A stretch of 64,000 nucleotides of DNA from Saccharina japonica. Taxonomy: Eukaryota; Sar; Phaeophyceae; Laminariales; Laminariaceae. Location: contig MEHQ01002504.1 of the NCBI GenBank assembly GCA_008828725.1, forward strand, positions 147,087-211,086, written 5' to 3'. Under the pieces are notes generated by a model, which saw only the letters and a program-made list of their open reading frames with translations, searched no databases and had not been told where the DNA came from. The translations under genes were made by a program, and so were the position numbers. Position 1 is the stretch's first letter. Each line of letters starts with the position of its first letter. Below, one piece after another: positions 21,850 through 31,747 of this stretch.

Positions 21850-23413
21850 CGTACTCATTTGTTGCTTGCCTTGGTCATTTGACCTTTGACCACGCATCCC
21901 TTTCGAGACGGAGCACCGTTCCTACTCCGAATATAGACACTTCCAACAATTGGGCACTCATTACGTTGTTTCCATGTAACACATAGAAACTTTTTGCTAA
22001 TAATCTTATCCCCTTCCTCTTTCGCCGCTTGTGGCCACCATCTATCTCCTAGGGTAGCGATCGTTTTCTCGCTATCTAGTGGACCAAACTTGTCCATGTC
22101 ACATTCGTCTTTTATCCTCGTCTCCTCTCTAACACATCCCGTTCCTCCTTGTGTATTTCACGTTCTCCACTACGTATGATATGCGAGTTCTACTCTCTAT
22201 TGCTTTACCACAAGGCCACCTCTGTGCATCTACTTCCTCCTCCCGGCCACTGGTATACCTCCTTTCTGGCAGGTCCAGGTCCCCTACAAATCGCAGTTTC
22301 AGCGTTTTCGCGAAGTCCATTTGGTCCATACAAACACGTTTTCATTCCTGTCCCTTCTCTTAACCCCCCGAGTATATCTAACCTAAGTGTTCCTCCCCTT
22401 CCACCTTATTTCCAAGCGCCATCAGTTCCCTTCTTTCTGTCCTTTATTTTACTTCTGGCTTGTACCCCCAAGATTATCTTTGGCCAGGATCTCTTTTTTT
22501 GTTTCCTCCCATATCCTTCGATACCTTCTCGCCTACGCTATCCCACCCTACTCCAGCTCGCGTTGGGGGAGGGGTGGGGGGGGGGCGTACTCATTTGTTG
22601 CTTGCCTTAGTCATTTGACCATTGACCACGCATCCCTTTCGAGACGGAGCACCGTTCCTACTCCTAATAGAGACACCTCCAACAGTTGGGCGCTCATTAC
22701 GTTGTTTCCATATATTACAGAGAAAGTAACACATAGAATTTTTTTGCTAATTTGCTAATACTCTTATCCCCTTCCTATTTCGCCGCCTGTGGCCACCATC
22801 TATCTCCTAGGGTAGCGATCGTTTTCTCGCTATCTAGTGGACCAAACTTTTTCACGTCACATTCGTCTTTTTTCCTCGTCTCCTCTTCAACACATCCCGT
22901 TCCTCCTTGTGTATTTCACGTTTTCCCACTATGATATGCGAGTTCTACTCTCTATTGCTTTACCACAAGGCCACCTCTGTGCATCTACTTCCTCCTCCCG
23001 ACCACTGGTATACCTCCTTTCTGGCAGGTCCAGGTCCCCTACACGAAATCGCAGTTTCAGCGTTTTCGCGAAGTCCATTTGGTCCATACAAACACGTTTT
23101 CATTCCTGTCCCTCCTCTTAACCCCCCAAATATATCTAACCTAAGTGTTCCTCCCCTTCCACCTTATTTCCAAGCGCCATCCTTTCCTTTCTTTCTGTCC
23201 TTTCTTTTACTTCTGGCTTGTACCCCCAAGATTACCTTTGGCCAGGATCTCTTTTTTTGTTTCCTCCCATATCCTTCGATACCTTCTCGCCTACGCTATC
23301 CCACCTTATTCCAGCTCGCGTTGGGGGAGCGGGGGGGGGGGGGGGGCGTACTCATTTGTTGCTTGCCTTAGTCATTTGACCATTGGCCACGCATCCCTTT
23401 CGAGACGGAGCGT
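21850..23413 (-). mobile_element. LINE-type 3' ends in a head-to-tail array, poly-C tailed
   Basis: Three copies lie in the same orientation, with sense on the minus strand. Two are about 736 and 761 bases (3' ends at 21850 and 22586). The third is a short 5'-truncated one ending at 23347. The sense strand of the first copy has a frame with PCGKAIESRT (about 22329-22129, then a break) and a downstream frame with LGDRWWPQAAK ending ...MTKASNK-stop at 21855. This is the sort of C-terminal tail found after the reverse transcriptase of non-LTR elements. The stop TGA is followed at once by GTACG and a run of C, so there is essentially no 3' UTR. No reverse transcriptase core is present in any copy. 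Each new copy begins at the poly-C of its neighbour. Confidence 0.65.
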
Positions 23414-23433
23414 TGGGGGGGAGGGGGCTTCAT

Positions 23434-23490
23434 GAAACGGTTGCAGTAAGAAACGGTTGCCGTAAGAAACGGTTGCCGTAAGAAACGCCC
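23434..23490. repeat. GTAAGAAACGGTTGCC short tandem repeat
   Basis: Three to four copies of a 16-base unit follow the G-rich end of the LINE array. Confidence 0.8.
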
Positions 23491-23709
23491 ACCCACCCGA
23501 GTCAGACGTCAGACAGAGGAGGGGGGTAGGACACATGCTACCTTAAGGTAAAGGTTCAAAGTGATTTTTCTGAGGGTGATCACTTGAGGAGCTCTATACT
23601 AATACTAAGTCAAACACTGATTTTAAGGAAAAATAAAGTACTACAGTACCCGATGCACAATCCCATGGCCTCAAGCACGAAAAATAAAATAAAATTGCAA
23701 CACAGTATT

Positions 23710-24010
23710 GAAAGTCCGACGAATTTGGGTTAAGGAGCCTTTAATAGGTCATTCCGAAAACGTTTCAGCCAAAAAAAGGTATACCTCTATCAATACTAGA
23801 CGCGTGCTACGGTAGAGGTAGCACTTTTTGGCTGAATCGCTTTCTGAACGATCGGGCTCCATATAAATAACCCAAATTCGTCGTACTTTCATTTTTGTGA
23901 CGAATAATGCTTCAAGCATACTTCGGTCATGAGATTTCTCATCCGGCAGCACTTTTATTTTCCTCCAAAATCGATTTTTCGGTGAGGTATGACGCTCCTT
24001 AAGTGAGGAG
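23710..24010. mobile_element. Fold-back element, family D
   Basis: Arms 23710-23800 and 23815-23893 are inverted copies (GAAAGTCCGACGAATTTGG against CCAAATTCGTCGTACTTTC). Each contains GGCTGAA(T/A)CG and GGTAGAGGTAGC-like words around ACGCGTGCTACGG. The right half continues to GAGGTATGACGCTCC and is found again, inverted, at 32374-32570. There is no coding capacity. Confidence 0.7.
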
Positions 24011-24059
24011 CTCAGAAAAAACATGGCGCACCTACGACCTCTATCGTAGCACGCGTCGT

Positions 24060-24837
24060 AGAAAGCATAAGATGTTTTTTGTTTTTTGTCCATTTTTGGG
24101 GTCGGCGCGCTGATTGGCTGGTTCGGTTGATTGTTGTCGGTTGGTTGGTGGAACTATTTGACGAAGGGAAATTGGAGGCGTTTTTGTGCTGTTCATTGTT
24201 CCCGCGAGCGTCATGCATGTGGCACAGGGCACACGGGGGGCACAGGATCTTCTCCGTCGAAGGAGACATCGTACGACGAAAAACTGGAACACCGAAAGCA
24301 CTAAAAAACGGATGTCCCTCAAGACATCCGCCTCATATTTTTTTACGTATACAGTATACGTAGTGGTTTTTGGGATTTGATGCCGACTGAACACCTAATG
24401 CTAAGGAAACACTTATACTGTACCTGGTAGGAATAAACCACGAAGAAATTATTGAAGACTCGCGCAAAACCAGCAATTCACGAGAAGAGTTGCTTGCTAT
24501 CAAACGGCGAGCGCTACTGACACATATGTCATGAGCAAAGAAATTGAAGACTCGCGCAAAACTACTGATTGCAGTATCTACGACGAGAGAGCTGCTGTCA
24601 TGTAACCCATAAAGGAGCTTTCGGCCCAAACCGCGAAACAGTACAACACGTGAACAGCCTACCCCTCTAAACATCCGTGCTAGCAGGTTATAAGTAGGCG
24701 CCCGTCGCTGTCGCCACCGCCCCAGACACCGAAACGCGCAGGGATGTACGGTAATGTGCTATATCGTGGGAGACATGTGGAAGTGTGGAGGGCGTAAGCT
24801 TTATTTTTACCCATCCGCCGGAGGATTAAAAAAAAAA
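24060..24837. other. Intergenic, partial tandem duplication only
   Basis: GAAGACTCGCGCAAAAC occurs twice (about 24451 and 24545) in similar context. The frames here, up to 117 residues, match nothing I know. Confidence 0.5.
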
Positions 24838-25548
24838 TCGGTTTGATCCCTTGAATGGCTGCCCCCTGCACTAAAACTGTTGGTGTATTGAGGTCAACAT
24901 AGGTTCCTTGACGTCGGTTTGACCCCTGGACTGACCGCCCCGTACACTAAAAATAGTATATTAAGGCCAAAATAGACTCCCTTGACGGCGGTTTGACCCC
25001 TGGACTGACCGCCCCCTGCACTACAACTAGTATATTAAGGTCAAAATAGACTTCCTTGACGTCGGCCTGACCCCTTAACTGCCCGCTGCACTACAACTAG
25101 TATATTAAGGCCTTAAGAGACTCCCTTGACGCCGGCTTGACCTGTTGACTGACCGCCCCCTACACTATAACTAGTATATTAAGGCCCAAAGAGACTCCTT
25201 GACGCCGGTTTGACCCCTTGAATGACCGCCCCTACACAAAAACTAGTACATTTTGAGGTCAACAGAGACTCCTTGGTGCCGGTTTGACCCCTTGACCGAC
25301 AGCCCCCTACACAAAAAATAGTATACTAAGGTCAACGGAGACTCCTTGACGTCGGTTTGACTCCTTGACTGACCGCCCCCTCACTACAACTAGTATATTA
25401 AGGCAAAAAAAGACTCCTTACGCCGGTTTGACCCCTTGACAGACCGCCCATACACTAAAACTACTGTAGTATATTAAATCCAAAAGAGAGTCCTTGACGC
25501 CGGTTTGACCCCTTGACTGACCGCCCCCTACACTAAAACTAGTATAGT
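24838..25548. repeat. Minisatellite array M, about 10 units of about 70 bases
   Basis: The units share CTTGACGCCGGTTTGACC, TGACCGCCCCCTACACTA and ACTAGTATATTAAGG. They differ by point changes and small indels. The same unit in opposite orientation makes the larger array in ICMT intron 3 (33380-34440). Confidence 0.9.
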
Positions 25549-25559
25549 AAGTGCATGGG

Positions 25560-26230
25560 GCATACCAGTATACACTTAACACTACCACACGCGGCAGAAC
25601 TTATTATAAGCCATTGGAGGGAGCCAATACTATTTGACCCCTCGAATTTCGCACGAAAAGCACGTTAAGCACGCCATTTTTTTCGGTGCGGGGTACGAGG
25701 CATCTCAAGTTTCAGAAGCTCCTCGTTTAGACTAACCCTCTTACTCCTGAAAAAGCCTTGTAGGGGTAGCTCCTAATGCTTGCCTCATAGGGCAACACTA
25801 AACCCAAGCAGTCTGTCTCCTAAACCTGAGGGTGGGTGCAGTTCTCAACAGGTCAACCCTTTCACTACCGCAAAAATGAACCCCAACACTATTAAAGCCA
25901 AGTACCACTTTGACCCGAAATATAAGTACCATTTCGATTAAATTTTAATGTAGAAATGTTCCTTATAGTCCTGGTCAGAGTGGTTTTTCGGGCCCAGAAA
26001 CATGAGTGCCGTTCTCAAAGCTCTGAACGGGTTATTGAGGAGCTATTTTTATCTCCACCTAAAAGCCTTCTCACAGAAAAAAAATACTCTTTTTTTTTCA
26101 GAAAAGTTCCACAAGCTTAACCCGACGATGGCGGTGAACACCCAAATTTTGACTTTTGTTTTTTTTGCTAGAAAAGAACAGCCTTAACCTGACGACCGTG
26201 AACACCTAAAATTTGACTATTTTTTCGTTA
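25560..26230. other. Intergenic, no gene recognised
   Basis: Low-complexity T-rich and AGGAGCT-containing sequence. Two diverged copies of a segment containing AACCCGA(C/A)GA and TGAACACC lead into the 93-base repeat. Confidence 0.5.
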
Positions 26231-26240
26231 GAAAAGTACA

Positions 26241-26540
26241 GGGTTATAATCCGAAAACGGTGAACATTCCCGTGGTTAGGTGGCTTACGTGTATACTGGT
26301 ACTACAACGATAAGGCGTGTGCCTTACGGGGTTGGGTTATAATCCGAAAACGGTGAACATTCCCGTGGTTAGGTGGCTTACGTGTATACTGGTACTACAA
26401 CGATAAGGCGTGTGCCTTACGGGGTTGGGTTTTAACCCGAAGACGGTGAACATTCCCGTGGTTAGGTGGCTTACGTGTATACTGGTACTACAACGATAAG
26501 GCGTGTGCCTCACGGGGTCAAGGCGTGTGCCTTACGGGGT
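26241..26540. repeat. 93-base tandem repeat, three copies
   Basis: Copies begin at 26241, 26334 and 26427. Copies one and two appear identical, which suggests a very recent duplication. The third differs at a few sites (GTTTTAACCCGAAGACGG). The unit carries GATAAGGCGTGTGCCTTAC, a word family also seen at 5210, 8390 and 9118. A partial fourth repeat ends near 26540. Confidence 0.9.
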
Positions 26541-26639
26541 TACTGGCTAGTTTCCTCAACTAAGGAGCGTCCCGCGCCAGGCGAAAGTATTGCCTTACCT
26601 AGAAGGCAAAAGTGCTACGACCCTTATAGTACAGTAGTA

Positions 26640-26806
26640 TCGCGTCAAGGCCCACTGTTTTGGCCTTAATATACTAGTTTTAATGTAGAGGGCGGTCATT
26701 CGAAGGGTCGCCATACCGCGGTCAACTGGCACCTTCCGTCCGGGCCTTTTTTTCTCCTTAATATTATATACTAGTTTTAGCGTAGGGGGCGGCCAGTCAA
26801 AGGGTC
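26640..26806. repeat. Two isolated units of minisatellite M
   Basis: CTTAATATACTAGTTTTA and GGGGGCGG(T/C)CA-type words match array M in the orientation of the 33 kb array. Confidence 0.8.
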
Positions 26807-26899
26807 AACGTATGCAGCACGCGTTTGAGACTTACCAGGTATGTTGTACCAGGTATATGACAACACACCCTGCCTGCCTGCCCCCCCCCATCCCCCTCC

Positions 26900-27004
26900 C
26901 TGGTCGGTGAAAACCCGACATGCTCCGTCCCGGCATTGTAGGGATGCGAGGGTCTATGGTCATACGACTACGGCCATGCATGAATATGAAGTACACCCCC
27001 CCCC
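26900..27004 (+). mobile_element. 5'-truncated copy of short poly-C-tailed element P
   Basis: It matches the 3' 105 bases of the elements at 58231-58735, from CTGGTCGGTGAAAACC through CGGCATTGTAGGGATGCG to GAAGTACA and nine C. It begins right after a C-rich tract (26881-26899). Confidence 0.75.
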
Positions 27005-27270
27005 GGGAAAAAAAAAATGAGCCTGGCCCGAAGTCCGGCAACTAAAAGCGCTTCGTAAGTTAGAGGCCCTTTCAGTGAGTGCTCTGCTTGCACAACTCAA
27101 ATTCCCACACCAATTCCAAGACTTTGGTGACCCGAAAAAGAAAAAAGAAAAAAAAGTGCGGGTGCAATTCTTAGTACGGTTCGCGTAATTATACTGACTG
27201 TACTATCATACCAGCGCGGGGAAAATAAAAAATGTTGACCCAAAACTGTCGATCCAGGGACTCCGGAGGC

Positions 27271-27302
27271 GTCGGGTCGGGTCGGGTCGGGTCGGGTCGG
27301 GG
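27271..27302. repeat. (GGGTC)n microsatellite
   Basis: Six copies of the pentamer. It is the reverse complement of the GACCC arrays at 6.2 and 6.5 kb. Confidence 0.9.
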
Positions 27303-27484
27303 GAGGGGTAGGGGTAGGGTCGAGTCGGGATCGAGCGCGAGGAAAGAGTATTGCATGCAATGAATGGAACCTAGCAACGTTGTGTTTAGTACCAGGTAGG
27401 GTATATCGCTCTGGACGGGAAAGTATGGAGGCATTTCGTCTTCATATTGATGTCTAGACGTTCCTTATATTTCCGTCCAAGAGT

Positions 27485-27985
27485 GGTATGTACTCGGGTA
27501 TGTACCCGGGCATCAAACCTGGTTGTTTAGATCATATGCATCCTCGGGTATGTACCCTGGTACCTCCAGAGTATATACTCAGGTGTATACCCTGGTGGTA
27601 CCTGGGTACCAAACCTGGATGTTTGATCACACTCGGGTATGTACCTTGGTACCCTCTGGGGTACCTGGGTATCAAACCTGGCTGTTCAGATCATATGTAT
27701 ACTCAGGCATGTACCTTGGTATCTTCACGGGTACCTGGGTACCAAACCTGGTTGTTTGATCATACTCGGGTATGTACCTTGGTACCCTCTGAGGTACCCG
27801 GGTATCAAACCTAGTAATAGTTGTTTTTATCATACTCAGGCATGTACTTTGGTAGTACCCTCTGGGGCACCCGGGTATCAAACCTGGTTGTTTTGATCAT
27901 GCTCAGGTATGTACCCTGGTGGTACCCTCTGGGGTATCAGGGTACTTTGAGCATACTCGGGTATGTACCCTGGTAAGATACCCAC
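27485..27985. repeat. Minisatellite, about 7 units of about 72 bases
   Basis: Units carry CTCGGGTATGTACC, TGGGGTACCTGGGTATC and AAACCTGGTTGTTTGATCAT. Open frames run through it on both strands because the unit length is close to a multiple of three. I see no sign of a real gene. Confidence 0.85.
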
Positions 27986-28169
27986 AGAACGCTATAGAAT
28001 ACCCTACAAAAATACCTTTGAAACCTACTGTTGTATGCATCTATATCCCTCCCTCGAAGAAAGTAGTCAGGGTAGCACCTATAATACAGCCCATATACTA
28101 CGAAATCCCTTTCTCTCTACTTCAACCACTATGGCTGGGACTTTATCCCACGTTTGGACCCTGAAGTGA

Positions 28170-28760
28170 ATACTGTACTGGAATACATCAGAAAACCTCC
28201 GTTGGACGGTACTACAATACAGTACGTAGGTATACAGTGCAGGACACGTACTGTACGTATCATACCCCTGGCACGCTATTTCAATAAGAAACCGAACACG
28301 AAGAAGACATTTACGCTTCAGAGAATTACATGAGAAAACATAAGAAATTTCAGAGGCCGCCGTCATACTAAACGAACGTGCTGTACGTACGTAGTACTCG
28401 TGCTATTAAATACCAGTCCCTGGGAGTGTAGAACGCGATCCCTTTTTTCTCAAATAAGAACTCCAGCGTACGTACGTGTACACCGTAACATTTCCTGGTG
28501 CTTACAAATAATAATAGAAGGTGGTGTTGTCCTGTGTCATTCTCCATCACCGTTGTATCATATATATCGCCAACGAATAGAAAAAAAAAAGAGGGACGAC
28601 GACGAAGACAACCTCCATGCAGCCAACAATGCAGCAACAACAAAAAACACACCAGAAGCAGCAGCGGCAGCAGCGGCAGCAGTAGCAGTCGAACCCCAGA
28701 AAACCCGAGTACAAACAGCAAATATGCTATACCGCGTTATACTCTGGGCGTGCTATACCG
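28170..28760. other. Intergenic, no gene recognised
   Basis: A 148-residue plus-strand frame (28400-28846) includes a run of alanines from a GCAGCAGCGGCAGC repeat. It has no recognisable domain or splice context, and I do not call it a gene. Confidence 0.45.
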
Positions 28761-28766
28761 CCTTAC

Positions 28767-28835
28767 ACTCTGGGCGTGCATATAAGGACAGTGTGGGTAT
28801 AAATACGAAGATCAAACGGTCCTTACATTTTCGCC
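28767..28835. mobile_element. Very small inverted-repeat element, family E
   Basis: CTCTGGGCGTGCATATAAGG is mirrored at the right end by CCTTACATTTTCGCCCAGG. About 25 bases separate the arms. The clearest relative is at 55837-55914. Confidence 0.6.
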
Positions 28836-28973
28836 CAGGTTGGTAACACTTAAGCTAACACACCCCCTCCCCCTCGCGGACGATTTTCGACGCCGATTTT
28901 TCGTTTCTTCTACAGCGGGGAGGAGAGAGAAAAAAAAACGCCGAGCAACGCACGCGTCCATGGGCAAAATATC

Positions 28974-29583
28974 TTGACGAGATCTTCCCAAAGCGGCTAC
29001 GTATATCTCGACGAGATCTCCCCAAAGCCACCACGTATCTCGACGAAATCTTCCCAAAAGCCGCTACGTATCTCGACGAGATCTTCCCAAAACCGCTACA
29101 TATCTCGACGAGATCTTCTTAAAGCCACCACTAATACGTATCTCGACGAGATCTTCCCAAAGCCGCTACGTATCTCGACGAGATCTTCCGAAAGCGGCTA
29201 CTTATTTCGACGAGGTCTTCCCAACCCCGCTACGTATCCCAACGAGATATTTCTAAAGCCACCATTAATACGTATCTTGACGAGATCTACCCACACCCGC
29301 TAGCTAAGTATCTCGACGAGATCTTCCCAAGGCCGTTACGTATCTCGACGAGATCTTCCCAAAGCCGCTACGTATCTCGACGAGACTTCCCAAAGCCGCT
29401 ACATACGTATCTCGCCGAGATCTTCCCAAAGCCGCTACATACGTATCTCGCCGAGATCTTCCCAAAGCCGCTACATACGTATCTCGACGACATCTTCCCA
29501 AAGCCGCTACATACGTATCTCGCCGAGATCTTCCCAAAGCCGCTACATACGTATCTCGACGACATCTTCCCAAAGCCACCACT
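28974..29583. repeat. 32-base minisatellite, about 19 units
   Basis: Units are variants of TCTCGACGAGATCTTCCC plus AAAGCCGCTACGTA. They contain the palindrome TCTCGACGAGA. There are no spacers between units, so this is not a CRISPR array. A (CCCG)n tract follows at 29600-29625. Confidence 0.9.
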
Positions 29584-29714
29584 TTCGGTGAGTACTGCCC
29601 GCCCACCCGCCCGCCCGCCCGCCCGCCACCCTGAGTTTGGAGAAATTCGGCTTGAAAATATTCCCAGGGGGGTGTGTATCTTGATTACAGTACGGTAGGT
29701 ACGAGTAGCCCCTT

Positions 29715-29862
29715 TGAAGGGGCCCCGCCATAAGGGAAAACGGTATATAAGGGACGCCCCGCCAAAAGGGAAAACGGTATATAAGGGACGCCCCGCCATA
29801 AGGGAAAACGGTACATAAGGGACGCCCCGCCATAAGGGAAAACGGTATATAAGGGACCTAAA
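29715..29862. repeat. 34-base tandem repeat, about four to five units
   Basis: The words CCGCCATAAGGGAAAACGG and TATATAAGGGACG repeat with few differences. Confidence 0.85.
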
Positions 29863-30077
29863 AAAAATATGCGCACCGTTTTAGCCCACTATTAATAGTG
29901 ATTGTAAGGGGCCGGTACCAACTCTGAATAAGAGACGTCGGTATACAAGGGACCTTACCTCCAACCCCGAATGCACTAAGGTCCCTTCAAAGGAGCCGGC
30001 CACCTACTGCTGTATACAGTATTAATGGGAGGTAGCGGTTTCACCTCTCGGCGGACCGCCCACCTATACACTAAAAA

Positions 30078-30423
30078 CTACAGCAATAGTGGTCCCTCTT
30101 TAGTGCCGGTATGTATGCGCCAGCCAACGATACCGGCATTATAGCGCCAACCGGCACTATATACTCCGCACACTGCCACATGGGTGAATTCCATCTGTGC
30201 CGAGCGATTTCACAGGCACTATAGCGGTAACCGACACTACTTCACACACTTCCACAGTGGCTAATCCCACCCGTAACAAGCGATTACACCGGCACTATAC
30301 GTGGCGGGAAGCCGGCCCTACTCCGCACGCTGCCACAGTGGCTAATCCCATCCGTACCCGGCGATTACACCGGCACTACACGTAGCGGGAAGCCGGCACT
30401 ATAGAGGGACCACGCTGCCGTAG
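30078..30423. mobile_element. Inverted-repeat element family B, complete copy
   Basis: The ends pair over about 32 bases with a few mismatches: CTACAGCAATAGTGG plus TCCCTCTTTAGTGCC on the left, mirrored by GGCACTATAGAGGGACC plus ACGCTGCCGTAG on the right. The interior has three degenerate copies of a unit with CACTGCCACA(G/T)(T/G)GG and GCGATTACACCGGCACTA. It is about 346 bases with no coding capacity. Confidence 0.75.
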
Positions 30424-30854
30424 TACGGTAAGGCCGAAAAAGCCATTCACTCCTTTAGGAGAGCACTCCCGTTGTGTGTGCAAACTACTTGAGATTAGAG
30501 TCAGACTTAGGTGTCATGTAAAATGCAGTACAAAAAAAGGGTCAACGCGCGCCGAAAAAGACGGCGTCTCCTAAATATGATGGCATATTCTGAGTACACG
30601 TATAATATATATATACTCGCACAGCGCAGCGCAATGTTTAGAGCAAACATCGCACGTGTGCCCGATTCGAGAGGTATATAGCAGCCCCTTCCCCCCCCCC
30701 CCTCCACCGGAGTAGAAACAAAAACGCTATTTATTTCTAGCAAACCTACAGGCGCACCATTCAACGCAGGTTCATGCCGCGAATGTGGCTCCAGCAGATG
30801 CAAGTGAGCCAGCCAAATATTATTTAGCGGTTATCATACAATATAGACTTGGCC

Positions 30855-30930
30855 CTCGGCCATGCATGAACATGAGTACCCTCCCCCCCCCCNNNNNNNN
30901 NNNNNNNNNNNNNNCGTCCCCCCCCCCCCC
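30855..30930 (+). mobile_element. Terminal fragment of element P running into a C-tract gap
   Basis: GGCCATGCATGAACATGAG plus TACCCTCCCCCCCCCC matches the extreme 3' end of P. The tail then enters a 22-N gap (30893-30914) and C continues on the other side, so the assembly broke at the poly-C. Confidence 0.6.
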
Positions 30931-30984
30931 CGTCTCCCCTCCCCTTGCGTCCTGGAAAACCCAGCGCTACGTATATATCGATTG

Positions 30985-31250
30985 ATCAAAGCACGAACGG
31001 TCTGGTCAGCACATCAATCCTCCATCTTCCCGCCACGAAATGATAGTGGGAAAAAGCAACAAAAAACAAAAAACAAAACAACACAGCACAAAACCAAACC
31101 AAACAGCACAAAACAAAGCAGGAGAAAACCGAAAAAACAAAACGAAACGAAACAAAACGAAGGAAAAAAAAACGAGACAAAACAGGACAAAACAAAAACA
31201 TAAGACAAAACAAAACAACCCCCCCCAACAAAAAATGAAACGAAAATAAT
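30985..31250. other. AAAAC-rich low-complexity segment near ICMT 3' side
   Basis: Almost only A and C on the plus strand. A CTGCTGCC-rich microsatellite follows at 31318-31450. Nothing coding is recognised before the ICMT stop codon at 31748. Confidence 0.6.
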
Positions 31251-31747
31251 AAGATAAAAAACCAAAATCTGACCCCGAACCTCGGCGGGTAGAAACACTT
31301 CTGGAGTTTTTTTCCCCACTCCTGTCACTGCTACTGCTGCCACTGCTACTGCTGCTGCTGCCGTCACTACCACTACTTCTGCTGCCACTGCTTCTGCTTC
31401 TGCTGCCACTGCTTTTGCTGCTTCTGCTACGCTGGATGCCAACATTGCAGCAGCGCATACCGAAAAAAGAGCATTGAGTTCGCGCACAGGCGTGCGATCG
31501 TTTTGTCGACAACGACATTAGGGGTGCAAAACATTCCAACAACTATATTTTCGGAAGGCTCTCAAAATCAGCATTTTTCCGAAAACGCCTTGTTCGGTAT
31601 TGGAAACCCCTTCCCGTTCTGGAGAGAAAAAAACGAGCGCCCCAAAAAACGATCGCGCAACCCCGTGCTCAAACTCAACGGCTCTTTTACGGTAAACCAC
31701 CTCAACCTCGAACTCTCCCCTCACTCACTCTTCACATGACCCAACCA

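Noticed and set aside
27485-27985. Tyr/Pro/Gly repeat protein (GYQTWLF-type repeats)
   Set aside because: The frames follow a 72-base minisatellite and are open on both strands, so openness carries no evidence.
28974-29583. CRISPR array
   Set aside because: Repeats are directly adjacent with no unique spacers, the genome context is eukaryotic and there are no cas genes.
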